Part shown: positions 50,214-59,592 of the stretch, piece by piece
Position numbering within the stretch: position 1 is the stretch's first letter
Layout of the letters: the number at the start of each line of letters is the position of its first letter
Origin: Bradyrhizobium sp. Gha
GTDB lineage: Bacteria > Pseudomonadota > Alphaproteobacteria > Rhizobiales > Xanthobacteraceae
Assembly: GCF_900113735.1 (NCBI RefSeq)
Contig: NZ_FOQM01000009.1
Coordinates: 62,001-126,000 of the forward strand
Direction of reading: 5' to 3'
Length of the DNA stretch: 64,000 nt
Notes under the pieces: generated by a model
Told to the model about the DNA's origin: nothing
The model's input: the letters and a program-made list of their open reading frames with translations, nothing else
The model's database searches: none
Translations under genes and position numbers: made by a program

Positions 50214-51203
50214 CTAATCCTCTGGTTGCGCACCGGGCTTCAGGTCGGAGGCGCGAAATGGCTTGCTCTTGTCGAGCTTGCGATAGGCCGTCGAAGCCGT
50301 CCGCAGCAATTTCTTTTCCCTCTTGCGGTCGAGAAAGCGAATGCCAGCCTCCGGAACGGCCGTGTTCAGCGAGGCGGCCAGCGTCTGACCGCGCGCATCG
50401 TCGTTCAGCCGTCCAAGGGACTTTTGTGCCCTGCGCAATTGCTTGAGGATCGATTTTTGTTTCGTCCGCGACTTGTCGGCGAACAAATCCTCCAGCGACT
50501 CGATGGAATAGGTCAGCCGCTTGTTGAGAATCCGCAACTTGTGCCGTTTCTCGACGTCGAGCTTGTGCAGCTTCCGGGCCCTTCTGAGCAGCGTCCTTTC
50601 CCATTCCCTCAATTGCTCCGTCGCGTGCTCGGCGAGTGGACAGCGGCGCAGTCTGGTGGCCTCCTTGCTACGCCTTGTCGACCAGGGGCCGCTCTCGATC
50701 CAGCTCGAGGTCTGTTCGACCAGGTGGCGATAGCGCGCCGATTGCAGTGCGCGGGCCAGCAGGCGATGGCTTTCGGCGCGTTTCTCGTCCCAGTGCTGCA
50801 GTTCGGCAATCACGGCGAGTTCGTCACCGGGTTCGGCCACCACGCGTTCAATCGCGACATCGAGATCCCGCACCATGCCGAGCTGGCCGTTTAGCCATTT
50901 CAGCTCGGCCCAGAGTTTGGGGCGCAGCGCATCTTCGACCATTGGGGAAAAGAAGCGGATCGCCGTCCGCAGATGGGTCAGCGCGATGCGGATCTGATGC
51001 AGCGCTTCAGGATCGCCTCGGCAGGTGCCCGCATGCTGGGCGAGTACGGCGGCGAGGTGGCGGCGGGCGATGATTCGGAAGGCGGTGTCGCAGGCCATGC
51101 CGGGGCTGAGGCGGCCGGGCAGCGTATTGCGGCTCGCCGCCGAACTGGCACGGGCGGTCGCCGTCGAACTTGTCGTAGGTCGCCCCATCCTTTCCCGCGC
51201 CAA
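50214..51203 (-). CDS. CHAD-domain protein
   Basis: 329 residues from TTG 51203 (AGGTAAGG upstream, in the stop region of the preceding gene); ATG 51188 is an alternative. The CHAD domain spans nearly the whole protein, with conserved histidines and basic helices: EALHQIRIALTHLRTAIRFF, WLNGQLGMVRDLDVAIERVV, and a second half with KRHKLRILNKRLTYSIESLE. CHAD domains bind inorganic polyphosphate. No CYTH partner domain is attached. It follows the APH-kinase fusion gene by 10 bp, likely one operon. Confidence 0.88.
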   Translation of the reverse strand: MARERMGRPTTSSTATARASSAASRNTLPGRLSPGMACDTAFRIIARRHLAAVLAQHAGTCRGDPEALHQIRIALTHLRTAIRFFSPMVEDALRPKLWAELKWLNGQLGMVRDLDVAIERVVAEPGDELAVIAELQHWDEKRAESHRLLARALQSARYRHLVEQTSSWIESGPWSTRRSKEATRLRRCPLAEHATEQLREWERTLLRRARKLHKLDVEKRHKLRILNKRLTYSIESLEDLFADKSRTKQKSILKQLRRAQKSLGRLNDDARGQTLAASLNTAVPEAGIRFLDRKREKKLLRTASTAYRKLDKSKPFRASDLKPGAQPED

Positions 51204-51213
51204 TCAGATTGCC

Positions 51214-52749
51214 TTACCTGCCCTTGGCGACCGCGTCACGGCAGCGCTGAAGCGTCTGCGCTTGTGAACCGGATGCATCGATGGTCGCCCAACCGATATG
51301 GCCGATATTATAGCGCTCTTGCAACGCGGCAACCTCTTGCGTGGCATCCGATGCGTCGCCGCTGCGGCTGCCGATTCGGGCCTGCCGGGTTGCCAGATCG
51401 GCGACCAGGAACAGGCCGGTGAGAGGCACGTTGCAGTCCCGGGCGAGGGCGGCGAAGGCATCCCGCTCAAAATCACGAGCGAACACACCGTCGGCAACAG
51501 CCGAATGGCCCTGGGCCAGCACGCGCCGGGCGCGTTCGGCCAAAGTCGCGTAGACCCTCTCGGCAAGCTCGGGCGTGTATGCAGTCGGCGGCAACCGCTC
51601 TGTGTCGGGGACCCCGAACAACTGCTTGCGAATGACGTCGCTGCGCAACACGACGGCGCCTGGCTCTGGTGCTAGGGTCGGCGCGAGCGCCTGTGCCAAG
51701 ACCGTCTTGCCGCTGCCCGACAGGCCGCCCACCGCGACAAGATGGGGACGCGGAGGTTGGATCAGCGCCCGGGCAAGGTCGAAATAGCGACGCGCCTGGT
51801 CAAGAATGCCGACATCTTCGGAATGCGTCGGCTTCAGCCGTGCCAAGGTCACCTGGGCGCGAACGGCCGCGCGAATGGACATGAAAAGTGGCAGCGCGCG
51901 GAGCGCATCGAGATTGTCGACTGGCGTCGCGGCGAGGTATCGGTTGAGCATGATGTTTGCGGCCAGCGGCTGATCATGGCGCAACAGATCCATCAGTGTA
52001 AAAGCGAGGTCGTACAGCACGTCGACCGTCGCCATCTCTGCGTCGAACTCGATGGCATCGAACAGCACGGGCTGCTGCTCGATCAACACGATATTCGCAA
52101 GATGCAAATCGCCATGGCAACGGCGCACGAAACCCCGGCGGGCGCGCTCTTCAAGCCAGGATCGAACGCGCAGAAACCTCGCATTCGAGGCTTGCCCAAG
52201 CTGCTCGATCTCCGCAGCCGGGAATTGATTGCCCTTTCTCAGGCCGTTGCTGTTGCCGTCGATCAGGGCGGGGATCGAGGCAACCCATCTCTTGCTGTTG
52301 GTGGCTATCGCTGCCGCATGTGAAACCACGATCGCGTCGGCGATGGCCGATGCAAGGTCCGCGTCGAACCGTCCCGCCTTGGCCAGATGATCGAGCGTCC
52401 GGGTCTCATCGAAACGCGACATATCGACTGCATATTCGATTGGCCGGCCGCTGCCATCGACCTTCACCGACCCGTCGGGTTCTTCCGTGATGGCGACGAC
52501 GCGACGATAGATCTGCGGCGCGTGTGGCCGGTTGATCCTGACTTCCTCCTCGCAGGCCGCCTTGCGTTTATCGAGCGTCGAATAGTCAAGAAATGGATAC
52601 TTGACCGCCCGCTTGATCTTCAGCGCGCGCGTCCCGTCGAGGAAGACCGAAGCCGCGTGCGTGTCGATCCGCTTCACGCCAGCGTGCCCGGTCAGAGCCG
52701 CGAAGATCCGTTCCTGGGTCGGAGTGCTGTCCGTCATCCGTGCCGGCAT
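51214..52749 (-). CDS. Fusion of aminoglycoside-phosphotransferase-like kinase and P-loop ATPase
   Basis: 511 residues. N-terminal APH-type kinase (to about 300): the catalytic loop is RRCHGDLHLANIVL and the metal-binding aspartate lies in LFDAIEFDAEM. C-terminal P-loop kinase (about 335-505): Walker A VGGLSGSGKTVLAQ and a zeta-toxin/gluconate-kinase-like core (VLRSDVIRKQLFGV). The combination is widespread in proteobacteria; its substrate is unknown, and real antibiotic resistance is not implied. Upstream at 52816 is a perfect FixK/FNR box shared with the divergent universal stress protein. Confidence 0.87.
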   Translation of the reverse strand: MPARMTDSTPTQERIFAALTGHAGVKRIDTHAASVFLDGTRALKIKRAVKYPFLDYSTLDKRKAACEEEVRINRPHAPQIYRRVVAITEEPDGSVKVDGSGRPIEYAVDMSRFDETRTLDHLAKAGRFDADLASAIADAIVVSHAAAIATNSKRWVASIPALIDGNSNGLRKGNQFPAAEIEQLGQASNARFLRVRSWLEERARRGFVRRCHGDLHLANIVLIEQQPVLFDAIEFDAEMATVDVLYDLAFTLMDLLRHDQPLAANIMLNRYLAATPVDNLDALRALPLFMSIRAAVRAQVTLARLKPTHSEDVGILDQARRYFDLARALIQPPRPHLVAVGGLSGSGKTVLAQALAPTLAPEPGAVVLRSDVIRKQLFGVPDTERLPPTAYTPELAERVYATLAERARRVLAQGHSAVADGVFARDFERDAFAALARDCNVPLTGLFLVADLATRQARIGSRSGDASDATQEVAALQERYNIGHIGWATIDASGSQAQTLQRCRDAVAKGR

Positions 52750-52815
52750 GTTGCAGATGGTAGGGCCAAGCGGTCCGGCCGCAAACCAGGGTAACCTCTA
52801 AGTCGGGACTGCGAC

Positions 52816-52829
52816 TTGACTTCCATCAA
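52816..52829. promoter_or_regulatory. FixK/FNR-type box between the APH-kinase and USP genes
   Basis: TTGACTTCCATCAA, a perfect match to TTGA(T/C)N4(A/G)TCAA. It lies 67 bp from the start of the minus-strand gene (52749) and 98 bp from that of the plus-strand gene (52927), so it could control both. Confidence 0.75.
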
Positions 52830-52926
52830 AAGCTGTCGTGGGCTGGCGAGGCGGAGTTTTCCCGGCTTGAGGAGGATCAAGGGTCCGGACCGAAGATGAC
52901 CTATTCTGGTCGGCAAGGAGAATCCG

Positions 52927-53766
52927 ATGCCCATCAAGGACGTCTTTCTACCACTCATTGGCGAGCCGCGTGCGCCCACGCTAGCCGCAATCGAGAAGTG
53001 CGTCGCAGTTGCCGCCGACCTCGGCGCCCGGATCACGGGGCTCGCGCTCGAGGACGATGCTTTCGTGCTGCCGAACGTCGTATTCCCTGATGAGCCGGAG
53101 TCCGCTGAACGCAGCCATATGCGCAAGGTGGGAGGCATGCAGCAGCTCCTGGACGCATTCACCAGTGCGGCCTCACGTGCCGGCATCCGCGCCCAGAGCC
53201 GATCAGGCAGCGCGCCGGCGGACCGGATCGCATCGACCTTAGCCGAGCATGCGCGCTTTAGTGACCTTAGTTTGATTCCCGTGAAGCCGCACGACAGCGG
53301 AACCGAAAACATCGTTGAAACGTTCCTGTTCCAATCCGGCCGGCCGCTGCTGCTCTGCCCGGAGCAGCATGTGGAGGCGCTGCGACCGGAATTCGAGAAT
53401 GTCGTGATTGCGTGGGACCATTCGGCGCGCGCCGCGCGCGCGGTGGGCGATGCGTTGCCGATCCTGCAAGCTGCCGCCGTAGTGCACGTGATCACGGTGG
53501 CAGAAGATAAAGACGAAGCGATTGTGCAATCCGGCACCAGTGTCGTCCACCATCTCAGGGAACACGGGGTCTATGCATCCTTCGAAACCGTGCAGGACAG
53601 CGGGAGTTCGATCGGCCAGGTGCTGGGGAGCTGGGCGCAGTCCCATGCCGTCGACGCCATCGTCATGGGCGCCTATCATCATTCGCGTCTGAACGAGACT
53701 GTCTGGGGCGGCGTGACCAAAACCGTCATCGGCCAGCCACCATGCTGGGTAATGATGTCGCACTAG
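52927..53766 (+). CDS. Universal stress protein
   Basis: 279 residues from ATG 52927 (AAGGAG upstream), the length of a tandem-USP protein. First half: KDVFLPLIGEPRAPTLAAIE and a helix-strand repeat; second half: FENVVIAWDHSARAARAVGD, VHVITVAED, and the C-terminal VDAIVMGAYHHSRLNETVWG followed by GGVTKTVIGQPPCWV. The ATP-binding GxxG-9-GS/T motif of the second domain is altered. A FixK box upstream suggests induction under oxygen limitation. Confidence 0.9.
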   Translation: MPIKDVFLPLIGEPRAPTLAAIEKCVAVAADLGARITGLALEDDAFVLPNVVFPDEPESAERSHMRKVGGMQQLLDAFTSAASRAGIRAQSRSGSAPADRIASTLAEHARFSDLSLIPVKPHDSGTENIVETFLFQSGRPLLLCPEQHVEALRPEFENVVIAWDHSARAARAVGDALPILQAAAVVHVITVAEDKDEAIVQSGTSVVHHLREHGVYASFETVQDSGSSIGQVLGSWAQSHAVDAIVMGAYHHSRLNETVWGGVTKTVIGQPPCWVMMSH

Positions 53767-53832
53767 GTGCGCTTCAACTCATATCCCGGTTAGCTTCTGT
53801 CGGACCCGTTGCCCGATCGGACTGGTGTGATC

Positions 53833-56523
53833 ATGTCGACTTACCGCCTGAAGAACCTGCTGTCGCCCCGGTCGGTCGCGCTGGTGGGCGCGAGTTCCCG
53901 TCCAGTTTCCGTTGGACGCGCGGTCCTTGAGAACATTCGCAAGGCGGAATTCAAGGGGCAGTTCGGCTTGGTGAACCCGCGCCATGCCGAGATCGACGGT
54001 ATCGCGGCAGTGAGCAGCCTGGACAAACTTCCGTTTGTCCCCGAACTGGTCGTCATTACCGCGCCGGCGCGTCAGATACCTGAAATCATCGACCAGGCCG
54101 GCCATCGCGGTTCAGCCGGGGCTCTGATCCTTTCGTCGGGACTTGGCCATGGACCGGGGGCGCTCCAGGAAAGCGCCGTGGCGGCCGCCCGGAAATACGG
54201 AATGCGGCTTATTGGCCCGAATTGCCTCGGCATCATGATGCCCGGCGCAAGCCTCAATGCGAGTTTCGCCGCACACATGCCGGGGGCAGGAAATCTAGCT
54301 CTGATCTCACAATCGGGTGCGATCGCGGCCGGCATGGTGGATTGGGCCGCGCAGCGTGGCGTGGGTTTCTCCGGCATCGTCACGATCGGTGATCAGATCG
54401 ACGTCGACATCGCTGATTTGCTCGACCATTTCGCGATGGACCACAAGACGCGTGCCATTCTGCTGTACATCGAGGCCATCAGGGACGCGCGAAAGTTCAT
54501 GTCGGCAGCGCGCGCCGCGGCGCGCGTGAAACCCGTCGTCGTGGTGAAGTCGGGTCGCATGGTGCAGGGCGCGAAGGCGGCTGCCACGCATACGGGCGCG
54601 CTCGCAGGCACCGACGCCGTCTATGATGCAGCTTTCCGTCGCGCTGGTGTCCTTCGGGTATCCGATCTGCGCGAACTGTTTGATTGCGCCGAGACGCTCG
54701 GCAGGATCGGGGCACCGGCGGGAAAACGACTCGCGATTCTGACCAATGGCGGTGGCATCGGCGTCCTGGCGGTCGACCGGCTGGTCGACCTCGGCGGAAT
54801 TCCCGCGCCGATGATGCCAGATACGCGCGAGAAGCTCGCTGCGGTGCTGCCACCGACCTGGTCCGGCACCAATCCCATCGATATCGTCGGCGACGCAGAT
54901 GCATCGCGCTATGCTGCCGCGCTGGAGGTCCTGCTGGACGATCCTGGCAATGATGCGATCCTCGTGCTCAATGTGCAGACCGCGATCGCATCGGCTGCCG
55001 CGATCGCAGCGATCGTGACCGAGCTCGTCGTCAAATATCGCGAGAAGCACCGCAGTTGGGCCAAGCCCGTGCTTGCTGCCTGGGTCGGCGCCGATCAGGA
55101 CATCATCGCGACGCTATCTGCCGCAGGCATTCCGAACTATCCGACCGAAGATGACGCGGTGCGTGGCTTCATGCATATGGTCCGGCATCGCGAGGTGGTC
55201 GACGAGCTGAGCCAGGTTCCGCCGGCGATGCCGGACAGGTTCGTGCCTGATGTGGCGGCTGCAAAGGAGATCGTCGCAATGGCTATCGCCGACGGCCGCA
55301 AATGGCTCGAGCCCGTCGAGATCAAGCATCTGCTTGCATGCTATGACATCGCAATGGTGCCGACCTATGCGGCTGATGATGTCGAGCAGGCGGTCGTCTA
55401 CGCGGACGAGATCTTCGCGCAAGGCGCCACCGTCGTGCTCAAGATCATGTCGCGCGATATCGTGCACAAGTCCGATGTCGGCGGTGTCGTTCTCAATCTG
55501 ACCTCGCAGGCTGCGGTGCGCGCAGCCGCTGCCGACATACTGGCGCGGGTGAGAAAGTTACGGCCCGAAGCCCTGATTGACGGCATCATCGTGCAAACGA
55601 TGGTCGTCAAAGCGAAGGCGCGCGAGCTGATCCTGGGCCTCGCCGACGATCCGACCTTCGGCACGGTCGTGGTGTTCGGCCGCGGCGGCACGGCGGTCGA
55701 GATCATCAACGACAAGGCCCTGGCGCTGCCGCCGCTCGATTTACAGCTCGCCCGTGACCTGATCGAGCGTACACGTGTGTCCCGGTTGTTGCCCGCGTAC
55801 CGGGATGTGCCGGCGGTCAAGCAGGACGCGGTCGCACTGGTGCTGGTCAAGCTGGCGCAGATGGCAGCCGACATCCCTGAGATCCGCGAGTTCGACATCA
55901 ATCCGATGCTGGCCGACGAAACCGGCGTGACCGCCGTCGATGCCCGCGCCGCGGTGGGGCCGCCGCAGCGAAAATTTGCGGGCTCAGGCCCGGCCAATTT
56001 CGCTGTCCGCGCCTATCCGTCGCAATGGGAGCGCCGGCTCGCGCTCAAGGACGGCTGGCGCATTTTCGTGCGGCCCCTGCGCCCCGAAGACGAACCGACG
56101 ATCCACGAATTCCTACGTCATGTCACGCCTGAGGATCTCCGCCTGCGCTTCTTCGCGCCGATGAAGGAGTTTACCCATGAGTTCATCGCGCGCCTGACCC
56201 AGCTCGATTATGCGCGCGCCATGGCTTTCATCGCCTTCGATGAACAGGACGAGATGGTCGGCGTGGTGCGACTCCATTCGGATTCGGTCTACGATCGCGG
56301 CGAATACGCGATCCTGCTGCGGTCCGACCTCAAGGGCAGAGGGCTCGGCTGGGCCCTGATGCAGCTGATCATCGACTATGCGAAGTCGGAAGGGCTCAAG
56401 ACGATCTCGGGCGACGTGCTCAAGGAGAACGTCGTGATGCTGGAGATGTGCCGGCAGCTAGGTTTCGAGATCAAGCCGGATCCGAGCGAGCCTGATATCT
56501 GCGACGTCCGCCTGAAGCTCTGA
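53833..56523 (+). CDS. Acetate-CoA ligase (ADP-forming)-like and GNAT acetyltransferase fusion
   Basis: 896 residues from ATG 53833. CoA-binding domain (about 10-130: LLSPRSVALVGASSRPVSVG), succinyl-CoA-synthetase-like alpha domain with the probable phospho-histidine His253 in AATHTGALAGTD, ATP-grasp beta domain (about 480-700: VVLKIMSRDIVHKSDVGGVV), and a C-terminal GNAT domain (about 735-896: GWRIFVRPLRPEDEPTIHEF, GRGLGWALMQLIIDYAKSEG). This is the layout of Pat-type lysine acetyltransferases, which modify acetyl-CoA synthetase and other enzymes; some family members lack ligase activity, but here the histidine is kept. 66 bp after the universal stress gene. Confidence 0.92.
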   Translation: MSTYRLKNLLSPRSVALVGASSRPVSVGRAVLENIRKAEFKGQFGLVNPRHAEIDGIAAVSSLDKLPFVPELVVITAPARQIPEIIDQAGHRGSAGALILSSGLGHGPGALQESAVAAARKYGMRLIGPNCLGIMMPGASLNASFAAHMPGAGNLALISQSGAIAAGMVDWAAQRGVGFSGIVTIGDQIDVDIADLLDHFAMDHKTRAILLYIEAIRDARKFMSAARAAARVKPVVVVKSGRMVQGAKAAATHTGALAGTDAVYDAAFRRAGVLRVSDLRELFDCAETLGRIGAPAGKRLAILTNGGGIGVLAVDRLVDLGGIPAPMMPDTREKLAAVLPPTWSGTNPIDIVGDADASRYAAALEVLLDDPGNDAILVLNVQTAIASAAAIAAIVTELVVKYREKHRSWAKPVLAAWVGADQDIIATLSAAGIPNYPTEDDAVRGFMHMVRHREVVDELSQVPPAMPDRFVPDVAAAKEIVAMAIADGRKWLEPVEIKHLLACYDIAMVPTYAADDVEQAVVYADEIFAQGATVVLKIMSRDIVHKSDVGGVVLNLTSQAAVRAAAADILARVRKLRPEALIDGIIVQTMVVKAKARELILGLADDPTFGTVVVFGRGGTAVEIINDKALALPPLDLQLARDLIERTRVSRLLPAYRDVPAVKQDAVALVLVKLAQMAADIPEIREFDINPMLADETGVTAVDARAAVGPPQRKFAGSGPANFAVRAYPSQWERRLALKDGWRIFVRPLRPEDEPTIHEFLRHVTPEDLRLRFFAPMKEFTHEFIARLTQLDYARAMAFIAFDEQDEMVGVVRLHSDSVYDRGEYAILLRSDLKGRGLGWALMQLIIDYAKSEGLKTISGDVLKENVVMLEMCRQLGFEIKPDPSEPDICDVRLKL

Positions 56524-56588
56524 TCCGCCCAGTTGCGGGGCGTTTCGGACGCGTTTGCCGCGGAGCGGGGCGGGTATGTCGGCAAATA

Positions 56589-56602
56589 TTGATCTGGCTC
56601 AA
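56589..56602. promoter_or_regulatory. FixK/FNR-like box upstream of the Crp/Fnr gene
   Basis: TTGATCTGGCTCAA, one mismatch from the TTGATN4ATCAA consensus. It lies in the 331-bp intergenic region before the Crp/Fnr gene (start 56855), about 250 bp from it. No gene or other feature is evident in that region. Confidence 0.5.
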
Positions 56603-56854
56603 CAGGCGTTACCCAGCGCCGACCGGGCTGATTCTTGCCGCTCCGGCGTGCCCATGCGCCTTTTTTGAGTTGCCATCCCTGCAACTCTGCATCGGCTGAA
56701 ACGCATCGGCGCACCCTGCAGGTGCGGCTCCGGGGCGCAATCGCGGCATTTTGGCAGCTTTCGTCTCAAGCTCTGTCCGTGCTTTCCGGTTGAAAAGCCC
56801 GCTGACGTTGACTACGCAGGAACTCCAGTGCCTCGCAGTCTTAGGAGTCCCGGC

Positions 56855-57583
56855 GTGCCTCAGGACAAGACCGGCGACCCCCGGCAGTTGTCGGGTAACA
56901 AACTGTCGGTCCTGCGCAAGCATCCGATCTTCGCAGATCTGGATCCGGAAGCGCTCGATCAGCTGTGCCGCTACGCCAAGCACACCACCGTCAAGCGTGG
57001 TGCGACCATCGCCGCCAAGGGCGATCCCGGCAACAATCTGTTCGCGGTGATCACGGGAACGGTGAAGATCTCCACTTCATCGCCTGACGGGCGGAACGCT
57101 ATTCTCAATCTGATCGGTCCGGGCGAAATCTTCGGCGAGATCGCCGTACTCGACGGTGCGCCGCGGTCGGCGGATGCAACCGCCAACACCAACTGCGAGC
57201 TCTACATCATCGACCGCCGCGACTTCCTGCCGTTCGTGAAGAGCCAGCCGGCGCTCGCGATGAAATTCATCGAACTGCTCTGCGCGCGGCTGCGCTGGAC
57301 CAGCCAGCAGGTCGAACAGGTGATCTTGCAGAATCTGCCGGGCCGGCTCGCAAGCGCGCTGCTTGGTCTCACCGAGGAACGCAAGCTCGATTCCGGCAGC
57401 GGCACGCTCGCGATCACCCAGCAGGAGATCAGCGAGATGGTTGGGATGACGCGCGAGAGCATCAACAAGCAATTGCGCGCCTGGGCCGGACGAGGCTGGG
57501 TACGCCTCGAGCATGGCGCCATCGTCGTGCTCGACATGGATGCGCTGCGTGAGCTTGCCGAAAGCGGCCTCGACGGCGAGTGA
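56855..57583 (+). CDS. Crp/Fnr-family transcriptional regulator
   Basis: 242 residues from GTG 56855, with AGGAG 8 bases upstream; an earlier GTG at 56828 is possible. cNMP-binding fold (LRKHPIFADLDPEALDQLCR, GNNLFAVITGTVKISTSSPD, LIGPGEIFGEIAVLDGAPRS) and helix-turn-helix (ITQQEISEMVGMTRESINKQ). The GEIFGEIAVLDG(A)PRS pocket is close to that of true cAMP-binding Crp proteins. No Fnr-type cysteine cluster. It adjoins genes with FixK-type boxes but need not be their regulator. Confidence 0.92.
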   Translation: MPQDKTGDPRQLSGNKLSVLRKHPIFADLDPEALDQLCRYAKHTTVKRGATIAAKGDPGNNLFAVITGTVKISTSSPDGRNAILNLIGPGEIFGEIAVLDGAPRSADATANTNCELYIIDRRDFLPFVKSQPALAMKFIELLCARLRWTSQQVEQVILQNLPGRLASALLGLTEERKLDSGSGTLAITQQEISEMVGMTRESINKQLRAWAGRGWVRLEHGAIVVLDMDALRELAESGLDGE

Positions 57584-57682
57584 GAGCCTAGCCGTCGAGA
57601 TTGTGCAGCTTCTCGAGATGGCAAGAGCCGACGTGCCGCCCCGGCCTTGTGCCCCTCGAACCGCTGGCCGACGCGGCCTCAT

Positions 57683-58972
57683 TCAGTGCAGGATGTGACG
57701 CGGCAGCCAGAGCGAAATCTCCGGCAGAAAGGTGACGAGCATCAGCACGAACAGCATGACGCCGTAGAACGGCCAGATCTTGCGCATGACCTCTTCGAGC
57801 GAGACCTTGCCGACGGCGCAGCCGACGAACAGGATCGCACCGACCGGCGGATGGCACAGGCCGATGCCGAGGTTGAGCAGCATGATCATGCCGAAGTGCA
57901 CCGGATCGACGCCGAAATTCTGCATCACCGGAAGGAGGATCGGCGTGGCGATCAGGATCGACGGCGCCATGTCGAGCAGCGTGCCGAGCAGCAGCAGCAA
58001 GACGTTGAGCAGCAACAGGATGACGTATTTGTTGCTGGAGATCGACAGGAAGAACGCCGTCATTTTCGCCGGCATCTGCGTCAGCGCCATGATGTAGCCG
58101 ACGGCGGAGGCGCAGGCGATCAGCGTCATCACCATCGCAACGGTGCGCAAGGTCCGGTGCAGCAGCACCGGCAGATCCCGCCATTTGTAGTCGCGATAGA
58201 CGAACATGGTGACGAAGAAGGCCCAGATGCAGGCGACCGCGCCGGCTTCGATCGCGGTGAAAATGCCGCCCAGAATGCCGCCGAGGATGATGACAAGCGT
58301 GATCAGGCCCCAGGCCGCGTCGATCGTGATCTTGACGGCTTCCTTGGCCGGCACGGTACGGCCTTGCGGGTGACCTTCGCGATAGGCGATCACCAGGCAC
58401 AGCATGATCAGTGAGAATCCGATCAACAGCCCGGGGAAGACGCCCGCCATGAACAGCGCGCTGATCGAGATGGTGCCGCCGGTGGCGAGCGAATAGAGCA
58501 CGGCGTTGTGGCTCGGCGGGACCAGCAGTGCCTGAACCGAGGAGGAGATGGTGAGGTTGGTCGCAAACACCCGCGGATAGCCGTTCTTCTCCATCTGAGG
58601 GATCATCACCGAGCCGATCGCCGAGGTGTCGGCAACGGCAGAGCCGGAGATGCCGCTGAGGAAGGTCGTCGCCAGCACGTTGACGATCGAGAGGCCGCCG
58701 CGCAGTCGCGTCAAGCCAACCAGAACGTCGGCAAAGGCGACAAGCCGCCGCGCCATGCCGCCTTCGGCCATGATGGCGCCGGCGAGCACGAAGAACGGAA
58801 TCGTCAGCATCGCTACCTTGCTGACGCCGTCCGAGATCTTCAGCATCAAGGCTTCAAGTGGAATGCCGACCGACAATGCGCCGGCGATCGCCGCCATTGC
58901 CAGCGAATAGGCGATTGGCATGCCGATCAGGAAGCAGACGATCATCGTGCCGAGGAGGATGAAGATGTCCAT
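57683..58972 (-). CDS. TRAP transporter large permease (DctM type)
   Basis: 429 residues with about twelve hydrophobic helices; FILLGTMIVCFLIGMPIAYS at the N-terminus and FVLAGAIMAEGGMARRLVAF, FLSGISGSAVADTSAIGSVM and NLGIGLCHPPVGAILFVGCA are TRAP-M hallmarks. It is the catalytic membrane subunit importing an organic acid with sodium. 16 bp after the small permease gene in the minus-strand operon. Confidence 0.94.
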   Translation of the reverse strand: MDIFILLGTMIVCFLIGMPIAYSLAMAAIAGALSVGIPLEALMLKISDGVSKVAMLTIPFFVLAGAIMAEGGMARRLVAFADVLVGLTRLRGGLSIVNVLATTFLSGISGSAVADTSAIGSVMIPQMEKNGYPRVFATNLTISSSVQALLVPPSHNAVLYSLATGGTISISALFMAGVFPGLLIGFSLIMLCLVIAYREGHPQGRTVPAKEAVKITIDAAWGLITLVIILGGILGGIFTAIEAGAVACIWAFFVTMFVYRDYKWRDLPVLLHRTLRTVAMVMTLIACASAVGYIMALTQMPAKMTAFFLSISSNKYVILLLLNVLLLLLGTLLDMAPSILIATPILLPVMQNFGVDPVHFGMIMLLNLGIGLCHPPVGAILFVGCAVGKVSLEEVMRKIWPFYGVMLFVLMLVTFLPEISLWLPRHILH

Positions 58973-58988
58973 TGCGATAACTCCCGGC

Positions 58989-59504
58989 TCACTCGAAGGG
59001 GGCGGTTTCGGAGTGCTTGCCGATCGGATCGGGCGGCACGCCGAGGAAAATTCGCTCGATCACGAAGAGCAGAAGGCAGAGGCCGCCGATCGGAATCGGC
59101 AGATAGGTGACGCCGACCGACAGCGAGGGGAAATCAGGGATCGTGTTGTACCAGGTGACTTGGACCAGACGCTCGCCCCAGATCACCATGAACAGGGCGA
59201 TCAGCGCCATCAGCAGCTGCACCAGGATGTCGGTTGCCTTTTGCAGCGGCGGAGGCAGCTTCTTGGCAAAATAGCCGACGCTCATATGCAGGTTGAGCCG
59301 GTAGCCGGCGGCTGCGCCGATAAAGGTCAGCACGATCGTCAGCAGAACCGCCGTCGGCTCCGGCCATGAAGCCGCACTGTTGAGCACGTAGCGCGTGAAC
59401 ACCGCCCACGGGATCACCGCGGAGATTGCGACCAGCGCGGTGCAGCCGACGATCACGCATAACAGGTAGAGATAGTCCATCGCTCGGCGAAACAGTGCGG
59501 CCAT
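58989..59504 (-). CDS. TRAP transporter small permease (DctQ type)
   Basis: 171 residues, four predicted membrane helices (LYLLCVIVGCTALVAISAVI, AVLLTIVLTFIGAAAGYRLN, ATDILVQLLMALIALFMVIW, LPIPIGGLCLLLFVIERIF). The pattern VFTRYVLNSAASWPEPTAVL is typical of DctQ. Partner of the DctM protein encoded directly downstream; the binding protein is encoded 88 bp upstream. Confidence 0.92.
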   Translation of the reverse strand: MAALFRRAMDYLYLLCVIVGCTALVAISAVIPWAVFTRYVLNSAASWPEPTAVLLTIVLTFIGAAAGYRLNLHMSVGYFAKKLPPPLQKATDILVQLLMALIALFMVIWGERLVQVTWYNTIPDFPSLSVGVTYLPIPIGGLCLLLFVIERIFLGVPPDPIGKHSETAPFE

Positions 59505-59592
59505 CCGCGTTTCCTGCTCTGTCAGTGGTTCGGATTGTCGAGGCCGAAGCGCGATGGGTGATTGTCGCGCTTTGGCTTTGGTTCGAGAACGT

